A stretch of DNA of 64,000 nucleotides from Topomyia yanbarensis (lineage: Eukaryota; Arthropoda; Insecta; Diptera; Culicidae), in assembly GCF_030247195.1 (NCBI RefSeq), contig NC_080671.1:211700361-211764360 (forward strand). The letters run 5' to 3'. Each line of letters begins with the position of its first letter. The stretch's first letter is position 1. Position numbers and translations under genes: made by a program. The notes under the pieces are model-generated. The model was not told where the DNA came from and searched no databases. It was given only the letters and a program-made list of their open reading frames with translations. This document shows positions 47,221 to 62,099 of the stretch, one piece after another.

Positions 47221-47916
47221 AGGGAACATGGAAGACTTGACCAGGTTTTTAGCTAAACCTGCATAAATCTCTAAAAACGTTTTCAATCCTTAAAAACTCA
47301 TTGAGATATGATGTGCAAAGGTATTGTGAGTGTTCATGATTTTTTGCAGAATTTTTAATTCGCTTTTGCAAAAGTTATAAAAGTTTTTCTGTGGACGTTT
47401 TTTTTGATCAAGTCTCCCCACTGCGGGGAGACTTGACCAAGGCCTGTGGAGACTTGACCAAGAGAATTATTGAAAAATCAGGACAAAAATTAATGACATA
47501 AAACATACTGTAATCCTTTTTTCCATATTGTCGAGATCCTAAGGTAGAAGTAAAAAATATAAAAGGGTTGCGTTTCATATCTCTCGACTTTTTAAATGTA
47601 TTTCGTTTTAAGGGTTATCTGTATTGCTTACATTGCATGTTCACACGTTACGAAATTAGCCTTATTACTACTAGTTTTGATTACTGGAACTAAAGGATAT
47701 AGACTTATGTTTTGGGTGCGAGTTTTGTGTGATGTGATTAACATTCACAGTAGGTACCATAGCATAGTAAATATCAGAAATTTTGTAGCTTTCTTTAGCG
47801 TTAAGGGATCGAAACAAGTATGAAAATATTTTTGAAAAATTATTAAGAACCTTATACAACACGTTATTGACTAAATAATAGAATTTTGCGCTTGGTCAAG
47901 TCTCCCCATGTTCCCC
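47221..47916. mobile_element. 696-bp TA-flanked MITE, AGACTTGACCA ends
   Basis: Left end AGGGAACATGGAAGACTTGA, right end TCAAGTCTCCCCATGTTCCC, TA at 47219-47220 and 47917-47918. The terminal word recurs in both orientations near the middle (47408-47460: tcaagtctcccc, ggggagacttgacca, ggagacttgacca). Confidence 0.75.
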
Positions 47917-47919
47917 TAT

Positions 47920-49344
47920 AGATTACGCAGTCCACTTATGCTCGAAAATGTAGAAGATGCTGACTTCTGCCTTCGAACTGTCGACATAATAACAAATGAA
48001 AGCTTTGGTTGGTGAATGAATTTATATGTCCTCTGCACTCAAGCATTCGATTCTGCATGAAATTTTAGTCAGCTGGAAAGTGAATGAATGAGGGAGGCGT
48101 TGAATCTGAATATCGGTTTCGATAAATGCAAGCAGAAAGAGGTATCTGATTTTGAAATTCCGTAGCATTGCTCCGCAGTACGCTTCCGATGCCGATTTCG
48201 GCGATACAATATTTCTCATAATACTGAACAAGCGACATGGTTGTCTCAATGAAACTGATCCCAGAGTAACATAACATTTTTGAAAGCTTAAATAAAAGCA
48301 TCATCAAATAATGGGCTTTTTCCTTTCATTTGAAAGTAAAATTAAAATATTCAGTCGGGGGCTCCAAAACAACTTTTTATTTTAAAGGTTTTTTGTTTGA
48401 AAATTTGGGTTTTTCAATGAAACTGGTTCACATTTTGCCCCTAGGTAGTACTTTAGACATTCAAATATTACCAAAAGTGAGAATCTGATGGACAATTTCA
48501 TTGTGTACAACTTTGTAGAAAACTACATCGCGATCTAAAATCGCCAGAGAAAGCTATTAAATTTTTATCAAAGTTTCCAGATTCGCACGGGGCCTACTGG
48601 TTAAGAAGCTTTATTCCAAAAACATTCTTATTTGTAAAAAAAATGGATTGCCTTATTTTAACAGTGTTCTCAGAAGAACCTGAATGCTAGCAAAGTCTCA
48701 CCTTTAAGCATAAAAAGTATAATTCCAGATTCCACCGTTTTATGCGCACCAATGATATTTTAGGAGCATGGAGATATAGAGAAGAGTAGATAAAATTTGA
48801 ACGAAATTAAGACTCTTTTGAAAGATTACAGCAGAATGAGCCATTTTTTCTCTGTCAGAGATATATTTGTTTCTTCGTTTTTTTCTTCACTCATAATTGA
48901 ATATGCTTGATGTAATATTGAATCAGCCTTTTTGCTCGTTACCATCTTGTGGGATATATTTGGCCTAAATTTTAACTTTATATTTGATCAAACTCGATTA
49001 GATATACAGTCATTTGATTCGATTTCGATTAAGAATCCTGATTGACAGTTTCATGAAGGATAGAAAAATAATTCGATGAGATTTATGTTCAAGTTTGTTA
49101 ACTTTTGGGAATGGCTGTACATTGAACAGAAATCGCAATAGTAAATGAGAAGTAAAGGTTTTGTCTATTGTACGAAGATAGTGATCTCAATATAAAAGTA
49201 GAGATAGAAAGTATCTTTCTTTTAATGTTGATAAAGACAAGCAGGATTCTCAACCCAAAATTGCAATAAAATCCGTCGTTTATTACAATGACTCGAACTG
49301 TCTACTTTGGTTCATTCAAATATAAAGCTTTGAATTTAAGCCAA
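47920..49344. other. unassigned AT-rich DNA
   Basis: No gene, element end or clear repeat recognised. Confidence 0.4.
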
Positions 49345-52300
49345 TTGTATTTTATTTTATTTTTATACTGGTCTTCGATTTTCTCGTACAGACAGTTCCT
49401 TAATTAATAATAATTCTATGTTTAAAGGTAGTCTTAGTAATGTTAAAATCATACTTGTCAGCTACATCATTAAAATTACGGCAGCATACATTGAACGGAT
49501 TGTTTTGTGAAAAAAGAGTACGATACATCGGTAACCGAAAGAAATCAGTTCGTCTGGTGGGTCTAGGTGGTACGTTGAATCGGAGCTGGTTCAGCAACTC
49601 CGGGCTATCTATATTGTTTTCCAGAAGATCGAACACGAAGAGCCGTTGCAGCATTATCCTCCGACTTGCAAGAGTTGGCAAACGTAGAAGATTGCATCGA
49701 TGTTCATAGGGCGGTAGACGAATAGGAACAGTCCGAGGTAGTAACCGCAGAGCGTAACGAACAAAGTGACGCTTAATTCGTTCGATGCGATTAATTTGAA
49801 CAGCATGATAGGGTGCCCACACAAGCACGCCGCGGCGCGCCGTACTCCAGGATGCTACGCACGAGTGCACAAAATAGCGTTTTTAGGCAATAAATATCGC
49901 TGAATTGCTGCGTGTTTCGTTTAATGAACCCCAGCACGGCATAGGCCTTGGCTGTAGTCATTGCAATGTGCTGCGCGAAATTTAGTTTGTTATCGATGAG
50001 AATGCCTAGGTCCTTTATCGTATTAACTCGGCTGATACTGCTTTCTGCCATTCTATAATCAAATGTCAGGACGTGCCTGTTTCGACAGAACGATATCACA
50101 TTGCACTTTTGCACATTTATTTCCATCCCGTTATGAGTACACCAATTTAGCAGCATATCAATATCAGCTTGAATAGCACAGCAATCGACTGCCGACGCAA
50201 TTACACGGAAAAATTTCAGATCATCAGCAAACATATACTTAGGAGACTGTATAGCGGAGCACAAATCGTTTACGAATAAAATAAACAGTAGCGGGCCCAA
50301 ATGACTACCCTGAGGCACACCCGACTCTATCACAAACGGAGATGATCTCGTTTCATCTATGCGCACAAATGCACTACGCTCGGTGAGGTACGACATTATC
50401 CACCGTGTCAACCACTCAGGAAGTCCCATGCGCTCAAATTTGGCCACGATTAACAAATGAGGCACCCTATCGAACGCTTTTGCAAAATCAACGTAAACGG
50501 CATCAACCTGCTGACGTTTTCCAAGCGCGCTACTAAGTGACGAAACGTACGCCATAAGATTAGTACTCGTCGAACGTTTTTTCACAAATCCATGCTGTCA
50601 CTTGGAAATGATGTGGTGAACCTTCGGGTACAGCAAATCATGAACGAGGCTTTCAAAAATTTTCGGTAAGCAGCTCAAAATTGAAATGGCTCGATAATTT
50701 TCAACATCGTGGATGCTACCTGCCTTGTGGATCGGTGTAATAGATGCTGTCTTCCAGACACTAGGGAAAATTCCTTCGGACAATGACCTGTTGAAAATTA
50801 TACTCGCAGGAACAGCCAACGTTACAGCACAGCTCTTGAAGAAGATAGGCGGTAAGCCATCCGGACCAGCACCCTTAGAACCATCAATAGACTGCAACTT
50901 CAGCTCCACATCACGCGGCGAGAAAATGAATAGCGACATATTCAAATCGAACAACGGCAGACTATTCAAATATGCTTCAGACAAAGGAGGTCGGTTATTA
51001 CTTTGCACGCTTTGAAAAAAGGATGAGAATAGATTTGCCGATTCAATCGGGGACTCGGCTGTAATTGCGTTGTAACTAACACGTTGTGGGATTCCGGACG
51101 ACTGCTTACGGCTTCTTACAAATGACCAAAATGAATTGGGGTCCTGCTTCAGGTTCTCCTCCGTGCGATGAATATAGCAACGAAAGCAATGCGCAAGCAA
51201 AGAGTTGTATTCGCTCTCAATGGCATGCAGCTCAGCTTTGTGCCGATCATCTTTCCAGCGAAAGTATCGTTTCCTAACCTTGCGAAGACGGTTCCGTAGA
51301 TTCTGCAGCTCGTTATTCCACCAAGGCTGCTTTTTACCACGCGGACGACGAGGTCGCTTCACAGGACCAATATCACGAAATATAGCATACATTTTGTCAT
51401 ACATATTTGTCACAGCTTCATTAACACTGCAACCAACAAGAAATTCTTCCCAAAGAACTTCGGCGAACAATGTGTTGAGCCTCTCGAAATCACAGCGGGT
51501 AAAATCGAAGCCAAGGGAATCAACAACAATACCAGGAGCGTTTTGCTTAATAACGTCAAGCTCGAATAGCAAGATAAAAGGCCGGTGATGTTGGTCGATC
51601 TTTAGCAATGGTAACGGTGGCTCACACAATTCAACACAATCAGTGTCACTAATGAACGCTAAGTCAAGAAGTCTCGCGTTTACGTTTTCGAGATCGTTTA
51701 TCTGAGACATTCCGTTTGCCAAAACCGACTCAACCAAGGATATTTCCTGTTCAGACGAAGCATTTACCGGTAGCATACAGTTCAAATTTTCATCCGACAT
51801 CCAACGTAATTGAGGGAGATTATAATCCCCAACAGTCAAAACCACACCACGATCACCCGCAAGATCAATTAATTTTTTCACACATATTGCATGTTGCTCG
51901 TACAACAGGGGCTCACTGTTGGGCGGCAGATATATACAGCACACTATCATATCAAAGTTTGGTGATGAGATGCGAACGATAATTTGCTCCAATTGATCAC
52001 AGTCAGCAATACAAATAGCAGAGCTCTGAAGGCCGTTTTTTACTGCTATCAGGACCCCCCTCCTCGTCTGTGCTGGCTGGTTTGGGGGTTTCTATCACAA
52101 CGGTAAATAGTATAGTTCAGAGCTAGCTCAGAGTTTGAAACGTCGTTATTCAGCCAAGTTTCAGTAAAGGCAATAACGTCATAATCGCACTGAGAAATAT
52201 TTAATAGTAATAAATTTGTCTTCGTCCGGATTCCACGCGTATTCTGATAATAAAGCGAGATTGGACGGTAACTTTTTTCACGATTCGGACCACGTCTGTT

Positions 52301-52510
52301 GGTAGCAGAAAACTGATATGCAGACGGAGGTGTTCGGATGCAGGTTAAATCCGCTGGTAATTCTTGAGCATCAGTAGAACTTGCTGTGTGACAGTAGGAA
52401 CGTGCGAAGAGTGGCTTATTGTGATTTAGTGTCTGCTGGTGTTGGCAAGAAGCGAAAAATATTACGTGTGTTCGACGAGGGCTGGAAATCAAATGGTCGG
52501 AAAACAATTC
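49345..52510 (-). mobile_element. LINE-D, 5'-truncated, same family as LINE-B
   Basis: Contains the last codons of ORF1 (52437-52508, FRFLPTPADTKSQ-like end with stop), all of ORF2, and a 3' tail of ATAAA-type repeats (plus: tattttattttatttttat at 49347-49368). The 5' end is cut off just upstream of the ORF1 end. Protein identity to LINE-B is about 85-90%. Confidence 0.85.
49400..52507 (-). pseudogene. LINE-D ORF2: endonuclease-RT, three lesions
   Basis: Frames in order: 52049-52507 (SLYYQNTRGIRTKTNLL, AFTETWLNNDVS); 50598-51992 (VCCIYLPPNSEP, VGDYNLPQLRW, RLLDLAFISDTD, KIDQHHRPF, GAGPDGLPPIFF, ENYRAISILSCLPK); 49791-50585 (VYVDFAKAFDRVPH, GVPQGSHLGPLLFILFVNDL, FADDLKFF with the catalytic FADD); 49400-49870 (C-terminus, APYHAVQINRIERIKRHF). 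Lesions: a G-run one base short in the GGGVL motif (C at 52055-52060), a TGA in place of Trp at 50598-50600, and a frameshift near 49840. Otherwise complete. Confidence 0.88.
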
Positions 52511-54424
<1,914 letters not shown>

Positions 54425-55014
54425 GCTTCCCCCCAATTGTTTTGTGAGTCTTAAATTTTTTTACTTAAAATCAGCAAGCAGACGTTATTGGACCGAAATA
54501 TCAGTTGGGAATTTTGCTTACTGTATGGAAAAATTGCCGAGTTCAACTGAGTGTGATTGATTGATCAAACTGTATTAAATTCAAACAATACACTGGTCGA
54601 CAGCCATTTTGGTGCAAGGTTGTGATAGTAGTTTTTAGGGTAAATCGGGTGCGCTGAGTTCAAAAATGACCATAGTTTTCACCGCCGTGCTTCTGTTTTT
54701 GAGATTTTTTCATCAATTTGTTTTTTTTACTAGTCAGTGTTAAATTCGAAAAAAAATTGTGAACAAAAAAAATGCAACCTTTTTACGAAATTTGACATTT
54801 CGCCAAATTGAAAATGCTGCCATTTCAAAACTTCTGGGTGGATTTCAATCAACAATAGCTTTGTTGGTAGCTGTAAGCATCTTCTTTCAGGCAAAAAAAA
54901 GTTCAAGCTAAACAGACGAAAATTGTCAGAGTTCTGATCAATTAACCTAATTGAAGTAAATCTTCAAAATCAACTCTTTTTGGTATTACTACAGACACGA
55001 CAAAAACTTCGGAA

Positions 55015-55550
55015 AATATAGAGTATTGTCAAGTGATCCTCGAATTCTTCACAAAATCAATTTTGATGAGATATATTTTATTGTATAGGGATTATGGTAA
55101 AAAGCTTTTGGTATAAATATTTCGTTAAAACTCCTTTTTTCCTTTGAGATATTAACCCTTAAACTTTATTGCATGATAACATTGTAAATTTTATATCTCA
55201 AAAACTACTGAAGATAATTGAATGAATTTTTGTACACTTGTGGAATGATATTTATACTATCTCATAAAAATATTTCTTCTGTATTATTGTGTGAATAACG
55301 GTACTTTGCGTCTACTTAAAAATTTCAATGGTATTTTTTCTTGTGCTCTTCACACTAAAAAATTTCAAAAAATATGTCAAATTACGCGTCAATCTTTCAC
55401 CTTTAATAATCTGTATTGATAATTTTTGTTTTTATCGAGAGTTATGGATGATTTTGTAACGATGCGCTCTTTCAACGCACGACTCACTTTGATGCAGACG
55501 GCGAGAACTTACATTGGCAACGCCGCACGTGAGGAATTCCACGAAGATCC
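55015..55550. repeat. left arm of a 540-bp inverted repeat (with 62100-62645)
   Basis: Reverse complement of 62100-62645 at about 88%: caagtgatcctcgaattctt, tcaaaaactactgaagataa and tactttgcgtctacttaaaa match the far arm. An adjacent part, 55673-55805, is separately the reverse complement of 59816-59940 (gaatgaatacttctgtc, cgtttctacgtgtatgaa). Confidence 0.8.
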
Positions 55551-55805
55551 GTCCGAAAATCTTTAAAATCGTGACCGACCATCTTAGATTCCAATGAAAC
55601 TTTACACGTTTCACCGTCATGCAAGACTAAATATTTTCCACAGGTAATAAGATTATTTTGACTCAAGAGCAACTTTTCAAAAGGGCGTAAACGTTTCTAC
55701 GTGTATGAATTTCAAAAATTTTTTGTTCGATTACTGTATTTTATACAGCAAAACTATCTGAGAACGAGTTACAGGGAATGAATACTTCTGTCTGAAAAAA
55801 ATATA

Positions 55806-58800
55806 CAGGTATACCTCGATAGTACGTACACCTTCGCTTCGTTTAGCGTATGTACTATCGAAACGTACGTAGGGGAATTGTGGGAAAAACCGACACTGTG
55901 GGTAAAACCGACACCCCACAACATTTCCTAGAAATCAAATTTTTATTCATTTCATAATGATACATTATTATTAGTACGTTTATTTAGAGCATTTGAAGAA
56001 AAATTGGATTCATGTTAGTACGCCGAATGTAATAAAAATAAACAAAACATACGACAGCAGCGTTCATACTCGTCTGGATCTTAAATTTCGTTGGTAGATT
56101 TTAAGGTTTTAACCGAACAAAAGCTTTTCAAATCACCACATTTTTCACTACCTATTATTATCGGCCTGTCCTATGATCAACTAGGTGCATTGAAGACGAG
56201 TTTGAGAAATTCAATATTTTTAATCGCTTTTATAAAAAAATGTGCGCTGTTGGGGTAAAACCGACACCCTATGGTTAGGGTAAAACCGACACGCTGTTAA
56301 GATGGTTGTGTATATTTGCGATTCATTTCAAAATACTGGGGATCTTTGTGACACTTCAATTAGCCTATTAGAACACTATAGTATCAACAGAAATGCACTG
56401 AAATACTCTTATTGTGTTTATTTCTTGTAAGTCTCTTTAAAAATCGAAAATTGGAATTTTTGCTTATCTGATTCTATCGAAGCTGTTGCTATTTCTGCAA
56501 AAAGCTCATCAAACCGAATTTCTAGTGTTCTCTTGGTTTGTCATAGACGAACTTTATCACAATGAGACAGTGATCTTATGTATACCCCAATAGATCGTTG
56601 ATGATCAGAGTCCGAAAAATCAAATCTGAAAAAGATAGTTTTACTAAGAAGTGTGTGTGTCACTTATAAGTGAATGAATCCAATTAGAAGAACGTAGAAC
56701 GCTTGCAAATCTTCTCTTACGAAATAATATGAAACTGGAGGTTGCAACGATGTGCGCAAGGATTATTTGGAAATACTCATCAATAAATAATCCTATAGCA
56801 TAAAATACTCTTATTTATAGTACTACGCTTTCGAACTTTCTTCCCCTCACTACATGATGAAGCAATAAAAAGCACATATTAGCATCATACATACTCACAC
56901 TTAATTATTCACGCATATATCTCATGTTTAATAAACATAAAGATTTTAATAAAGTGGAGAGAAAATAAATTAAAGGGGGTGTCGATCTTACCCCTATAGG
57001 GTGTCGGTTTTACCCGCAGTGCCTACAAAAAGTCACTTTGTTTTCCAAGTTTTACAACCAATAATTTTTAATGAAATTAATTTTTTGAAGCGCTGAAAAA
57101 ATTTAGTCTTGTTAAGAATTTTCTGAAGAAGAATTCTGCATAAAAACTATAATTTTATTGGTTTGGTGGCAACTTAGAAAAATTGTTAAGCTTAAGGTGT
57201 CGGTTTTAACCATAATTCCCCTACTATCGAATCACAAAAATAAAATTCAAGATATTACTTTTTATGTTTAATATTTAACGAAACTTCACAAAAATTATAT
57301 TAATCACTAAATTCACCACCCTATTAGTGACAAACTGTCCTATCACCAAGTACTTAATCTTTAATGTTATTGTTTCCATCAACCAGGATGGTTGAAAATG
57401 GAGTGTAAAAACATTTCCATGGTCCCGTAAGTTCCTTTGAAATTGGTAGCATTGTCTTGAGCATTTCGGCAAATTTATTAGGAATTTTGTAGAATTTTAT
57501 TTAGCACTTCTTTAAAATTCTAGAACTATCCTGAACCTCTGAAATTCGTAAAACTTGATTGAAATTCATAGATAAATTCCCTGAAGATTTTCTTAATTTT
57601 TTGATCTGCCTGAAGCAAAAGGAATTGTTTTTTTGTATATTTGATTCGTGTAATAATAACAGTACAATTTTTCAAACTGTGGGAACGAACCGAAATTTGG
57701 TGGGTTAAAAAAACAGAAGTTCCCGTTTTGTGGGCGATACATACAGGATTTCAGGTTGGTTTTTATTCATTTCAGTTTTTGGTTATTAATGAACTTTAAA
57801 AACCCCGAAAACGGATATTTAAATATATCTGCAAAAAATTACCATAGTTTTTGACTACATAATAACCACAGTTTTTGACTACATAAGATAGGTTTTACTG
57901 AGCTAGGAAATATTTCTTGAACCACGCCAATATGATGGATACATTTTTTAATCACGCTCGCAAGATCCCCAAACGATATGCTGAGAAAATACTTATTTTT
58001 TTCTCACCCATTCCATTCTAAACATTGTATCTCCTAGAATGTATGGGACTCAGCACTCAAATTTTATGTATATAATGTTAGCAGATCGTTCATCAAAAAT
58101 CGTTTTATCACCGCTCTAGATATTAACATTCAATATTGCCTAAAATCTTCTTTGATGTTCGAAAAATGTGCCGAATTTTTGCAATTTTCCTAGTTAGTAA
58201 GACTTGGGACATGCGGTACCTAAAGCTTGAAGAGGCTTTTTGATATTCGTCACTTTTCTAATTTTGTAAGTTTTCTCGAAATACTTCGTTGAAATTAATT
58301 GTGAGTTTCATGAAATGCATTTGGAATTTTTTTAAGAATTTTGTAAAATTTGCAGACGCCCCCTGATGTTTAAAAGATTCTTTATAAATCCTTAGAACAT
58401 TCTTGAAACTTCGCGAGCTTTCCTGAGCTTCTTAAGATTCTACTTAATATCGTAGGATTTCCGTGAAGCAGCTTGACTGAATCACCGATAGCCGTTAACA
58501 AAACCTACTGGAACTGTAATATTTCTAAATGTTCAGGTCGCAGAATTTCACGAAGTTGGAAAAATATGTGTGAAAATCGTGAACACTCCGTTTTCTATAG
58601 AAATTGTTAGTATAGAAAGTTTGAAGTATTACTGAAATTCCATATGACCTTCATCCTTAAAGTTCATTGAGATACTCTGAATTTTGACAAAACCAAACTA
58701 TAACTAATGAGTGTCGTACAAATTATCTGAAGAATTAAAGATCTCCTTGTAAGTAAGTAGTCTTCCAAAATATAAGACATTCCTGGAACTTGTAGGGCGT

Positions 58801-59071
58801 CCCTAAAGCTTGCAGATTTGTTTATACTTGTTTGATTCCTACAATGAATTTATGACTTACTTAAAGTTTGAAATACTTTACTAGACTTTATAGAACTACT
58901 GTAAGTAGCATACAACTTCTCTAAAGTATGCATAAACCCATAGAATTTCCATAAAAGTTGTCCTACTTCGTGAAGCTTACAAAATCAATGGAAAAAAATT
59001 GATGGCAGATGTACGTACTATCGAGGCAAAATGTACGTACTATCGAGGGTACGTACTATCGAGGTATACTG
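55806..59071. mobile_element. 3.27-kb Tc1-like non-autonomous element, CAGTATACCTCGATAGTACG ends
   Basis: Left CAGGTATACCTCGATAGTAC, right its reverse complement (CAGTATACC...), TA at 55804-55805 and 59072-59073. The word gtacgtactatcgagg is repeated twice more at the right end (59000-59060) and in part at the left (55845-55870). No transposase in 57224-59000, only AT-rich sequence. It contains 55872-57221. Confidence 0.75.
55872..57221. mobile_element. 1.35-kb TA-flanked element, GTAAAACCGACAC ends, nested
   Basis: Left GGGGAATTGTGGG, right CCATAATTCCCC with inverted order, followed inside by several (g)ggtaaaaccgacac (55907, 56253, 56278) and their complements (56977-57015, 57197). TA at 55870-55871 and 57222-57223; removing the insert restores cgtacgtactatcga, the iterated word of the host element. 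Confidence 0.8.
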
Positions 59072-59189
59072 TACACTGAAAAAAATGTTGTCATTGTTCA
59101 AAAAAACAAAAATTTATGATAAAAATTTAAATTGCGAAAAAACCCATTTTTTAAATTTTTTATATTTTGTTACCAAAAACCTAAAGAGA

Positions 59190-59815
59190 AAAGAAACATT
59201 TTGAATGTGATTGCATGATGGAGAAAAAATCGGTAAAAAAGTTTTCCTAACAATAACTTCGTACATGTTTTTAAATTTCATACTAATAGACATACAAAAT
59301 TGTAATTCTATTACAGAATATAATTCTAAGCACCATTTAAAATCAAAATGTATTTAACAAAAATCTTCCAAAATGCGATAGTTTTCGAGATATTTGAAAT
59401 TTTGCTCCTTCAAAAACAATTAATTCGTGTAATTATGCTCTTTTTAAAAGTTATTCGCGTTACCCCATCAAAAAATGTCAAAAATTTGATGTTTATCGTT
59501 TTAAAGACGTAAAAGCAACTTTTTTAGTGTATTTGGATCCTGGAGAAGCTTTCAATAAAAAAGTATTCCTAACAACAACTTTTGACATTTTTTTATAATT
59601 CTTACTATTTGCAGTCAAAAATACAATTTTCTTTTTGATTATGATTCTAAACGCCATTTTAAATCGAAATGCTCCTGACAAAAATTTTCTAAAATGTAGT
59701 AGTTCTCGAGATATTTTAACTTTTGTTTTAGCAACACAATTATTTTGTTTTATTACGACCTTTTCATAAGTTAGTCGCGTTTCTCCATCAACAATAATAG
59801 GTTTTTTTTAGTGTA
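59190..59815. repeat. tandem duplication, period about 322 bp
   Basis: Two diverged copies (for example cctaacaa(t/c)aact at 59246 and 59568; gttttcgagatat / gttctcgagatat). A third copy starts near 59800 (ttttttagtgtat). It lies in the interior of the 55-62 kb inverted repeat. Confidence 0.6.
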
Positions 59816-60200
59816 TATTTTTTCGGACAGAAGTATTCATTCCCTGTAACTTGTTCTCAGATAGTTTTGCTGTATAAAATACAGTAATCGAACAAAAAAA
59901 AATTGAAATTCATACACGTAGAAACGTTTACGCCTTTTTGAAAAATTTCTCTTGTATCAAAATATTCCAATTGCCAGAGAATATCATGGAGATTCATACA
60001 GCGAACACACCTGCAAAGTTTTGTTCGAATCGACGATGGTCATATTTTGCGGTCGGCCGGTTTCTTATGGAATCCCTCACGTCTCACCGTCAGAATGCGC
60101 ATCGCGTAGGAAGTGTGCATCGCATGACTAAATGAAACCACATCTCTAGATTGGTGAAAAAGAACAAGCTTTTCTATACGGATTATCAAAGGTTAATGTT
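59816..60200. repeat. inverted partner of 55673-55805 and a diverged arm
   Basis: The first 125 bp are a close reverse complement of 55673-55805. Beyond that the similarity to the 55.5-55.67 kb region is weak (ctcaccgtca, cggattatcaaagg). Confidence 0.5.
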
Positions 60201-60396
60201 TTCCGGATATTTTGAGATACTTTTGGATTTTTTTTGGCCGAAAACCGATTTTTTTTGACACAACAAAAACAATAGTTGTTTAATGTATACTTTTTTATTA
60301 CAATTTAACCTTACTAGAAATTAAACTGTATCTCAAAGAACCGAAACATAATCTATATAATACGCTTGTTATTGCCATCTTCAAAGACACTTTTGT

Positions 60397-60532
60397 TATG
60401 GCTTTTTCGTTTTTGACAGTGCACTACACCAGTGTAGTCGGGGCTATACTCATTCAAACTTGGATGTAATCAGTCTATCTCATTTTTTGCATTAAACTGG
60501 TGTAGTGCCAGGTACAAACGAAAACGTTATTA
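60397..60532. mobile_element. about 135-bp MITE
   Basis: Inverted ends: left gctttttcgtttttgac then gtgcactacaccagt, right actggtgtagtgcca then caaacgaaaacg. TTA on both sides. No ORF. Confidence 0.65.
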
Positions 60533-60539
60533 GTCAATG

Positions 60540-62099
60540 TTATGAAACATTCATTATTAGTCTACAACATTATACAGGAAAATGGAACATTTTATGAAAA
60601 CTGCATTTTACTTCACATATTTATGTCCACTGAGTGATCTTACTTATAAACAACGAAGTATCTGGCGAAAAAAGGTTTATTTTGAACCTGTTTTTCAATT
60701 GCATTGGCGTGTTTTCTTTATCGCTATTGCCTCTATTAATTCTGATAATTAGTGGTTCTCCAAGTTCTAGTAAGATATTATCTACTTTATCAAACTTCAG
60801 TGAATCATCAACGATTTTTAATTCAAAATCATCGTTACTGTTTTAGCGCAATACAGTATCCGTTTGGTCGAATCATACTTATAACATAAAAACAAACGAA
60901 TGTTTTTTTTGAGCGAATATACCGTGCTAACATCTAGACAGAACCAACTGACGATAAATAGTGGTAAAATATGTCAATTTGCAAAAAAGTCATATCCATG
61001 CAGATTCAAATATGTCCACCGCTCAAGTTCGCACAGCAACTGCCATCATCCGAGCGCGCCGCACAGTGGCTGAAGGCTGGCCAAAACCTCAAAAATTTAT
61101 GTTTGAAATATTCATATTTTATATTTTTTCTAAATTTCTCATATATTGAATGATGTATATTCAAAATTTAAGGATCATTGGATATGAACGCGATTTTTAA
61201 CATCAGTTTAAACGTAGCAAAGTCTTGACTTTTTAATGATTTTCATTTCCGAAACCACAATTTCTCTGTTCACTTCAAATGCATGTTGCTCTTTTGATTT
61301 TGGTCCGATTTTAGCACAACTAGTTTAATTGTGTAGAGAAACGAAAGAACTTGGTTAGCGATTAAAATACATTCGGTAAATTTGCTTGGAACTACGACTT
61401 TTTCGTTTAAATATGTTTGATGAGGTCAGATCAAAAATACTTATTTCACTAATGTATTCTGTACAAATTTCGGAATCATTTCGGAACGGTCCCATAGTAT
61501 ACATTCTATGGGAAATAACCTCTACTTTTCGAATATCATGGTCTCGTTCTGCGCCTAGGTGCGCAAAAATATTTAAGGAGATTTAGAAGCTTTGTTGCTG
61601 ATATGGAGGCACATGGTGTTTTGTGTAAAATAGTTAGACAATCTACAGTAAACCAACACGGTATACAATGGATTTAAAGTAGTGTTATTCATTTTTTATG
61701 ATATTGCTGATATTGGTGAACAGTAACGGAAAATCTATCATGAAAACGGGATCATAGTTATAAGAAAGGTTCAATGACACTGTATGGAAAAATGCATTTA
61801 ATATTTTACGACTTTTGACATCAAAAATGAGCTCAGCACCTCAAAATTAGCTTAAATTGTGATTTTCAGCCAAATTAGGTAACATTTGAGGTTTTGTCCG
61901 ACTTTTGTTTGAAGATCCGCCACTGTGCGCCAGTTTGAGAGATTGAATGACAGAAAATTAAATAACTCCTGAAAACTATAACGCTAAAAACCATGCAACC
62001 TACTCGTAATACCTTTAATAATCCGTACAGAAAAGCTTATCTTTTTGCTCAAATATCAGACATGGTAATTTTGGACATAAGATACGCTCTTCCAAAGCG
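60540..62099. other. interior of the large inverted repeat, unassigned
   Basis: AT-rich. A 70-aa plus ORF at 60634-60846 has a hydrophobic stretch but no family and no supporting context. Confidence 0.35.

Noticed and set aside
60634..60846. 70-aa ORF with a hydrophobic segment
   Set aside because: No homology, no splice or promoter context, inside a repeat interior.
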